Assembly (NCBI RefSeq): GCF_000717175.1 | Contig: NZ_JNYD01000003.1 | Location: 682,001-746,000, forward strand | DNA from: Pseudonocardia autotrophica | GTDB lineage: Bacteria > Actinomycetota > Actinomycetes > Mycobacteriales > Pseudonocardiaceae | DNA length: 64,000 nucleotides | Reading direction: 5' to 3' | Shown here: one piece after another, positions 63,997 to 64,000 of the stretch | How the letters are laid out: every line of letters starts with the position of its first letter | Position numbering within the stretch: the stretch's first letter is position 1 | Position numbers and translations under genes: made by a program | The notes under the pieces: generated by a model | Database searches by the model: none | What the model was told of the DNA's origin: nothing | The model's input: only the letters and a program-made list of their open reading frames with translations

Positions 63997-64000
63997 AGGG

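Overview
The window is very GC-rich actinobacterial chromosome, probably from the Pseudonocardiaceae and most like Pseudonocardia. The pointers are the moxR/DUF58/transglutaminase block before mraZ, a full division and cell-wall (dcw) cluster running into sepF, yggT and wag31, an ileS T-box, a DnaE1 of 1183 residues, a bioB/bsaP pair and nadABC beside an NrtR-type regulator. Genus is inferred from gene content and order; no alignment or tree was run. I saw no tRNA, rRNA, CRISPR array, insertion sequence or prophage.

Layout. 1-2333: a ParA ATPase (cut by the window edge), a methyltransferase and a DUF3040 membrane protein. 2372-6931 (minus): transglutaminase, DUF58 protein and MoxR ATPase. 7313-28180 (plus): mraZ, rsmH, ftsL, pbpB, murE, murF, mraY, murD, ftsW, murG, murC, ftsQ, ftsZ, pgeF, yggS, sepF, yggT and wag31, which build lipid II, assemble the septum and organise polar growth. 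28260-33281: an Ala-rich membrane protein and T-box-controlled ileS. 33349-41721: a methyltransferase, two decayed gene remnants, a cation/proton antiporter, lspA, rluD, membrane proteins and a glycosyltransferase. 42024-45575: dnaE1. 45645-54102: a PaaX regulator and the biotin genes bioA ... bioF-bioD-bioB-bsaP, with a SulP/carbonic anhydrase fusion and a thioredoxin between bioA and bioF. 54135-57532: an ECF sigma factor, a VOC protein, a PemK-like toxin, a LON-domain protein and NrtR. 57704-61157: nadA-nadB-nadC behind a palindromic operator. 61209-63941: a glycosyltransferase, a small unknown protein and an AlkZ-like protein.

Expression signals are unusually legible. Twelve genes have a TAnnnT-like (or CATAnT) -10 box only 6-8 bases before the start codon, as expected for leaderless mRNAs, and a thirteenth (PaaX) is close at 9. 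Inside operons most genes overlap by ATGA or GTGA. Four junctions that do not overlap are each bridged by a 9-17 codon mini-ORF. It starts on the upstream stop (ATGA) and stops on the downstream start (GTGA or ATGA). This is the most interesting pattern I found.

Several genes carry repeat insertions: a 33-base triplicate that replaces part of MurE and goes with a frame change, a 22-base repeat in MurD and a 42-base palindrome inserted in frame in BioF. A 40-base palindrome occurs three times between genes, and one copy supplies the stop codons of two converging genes.
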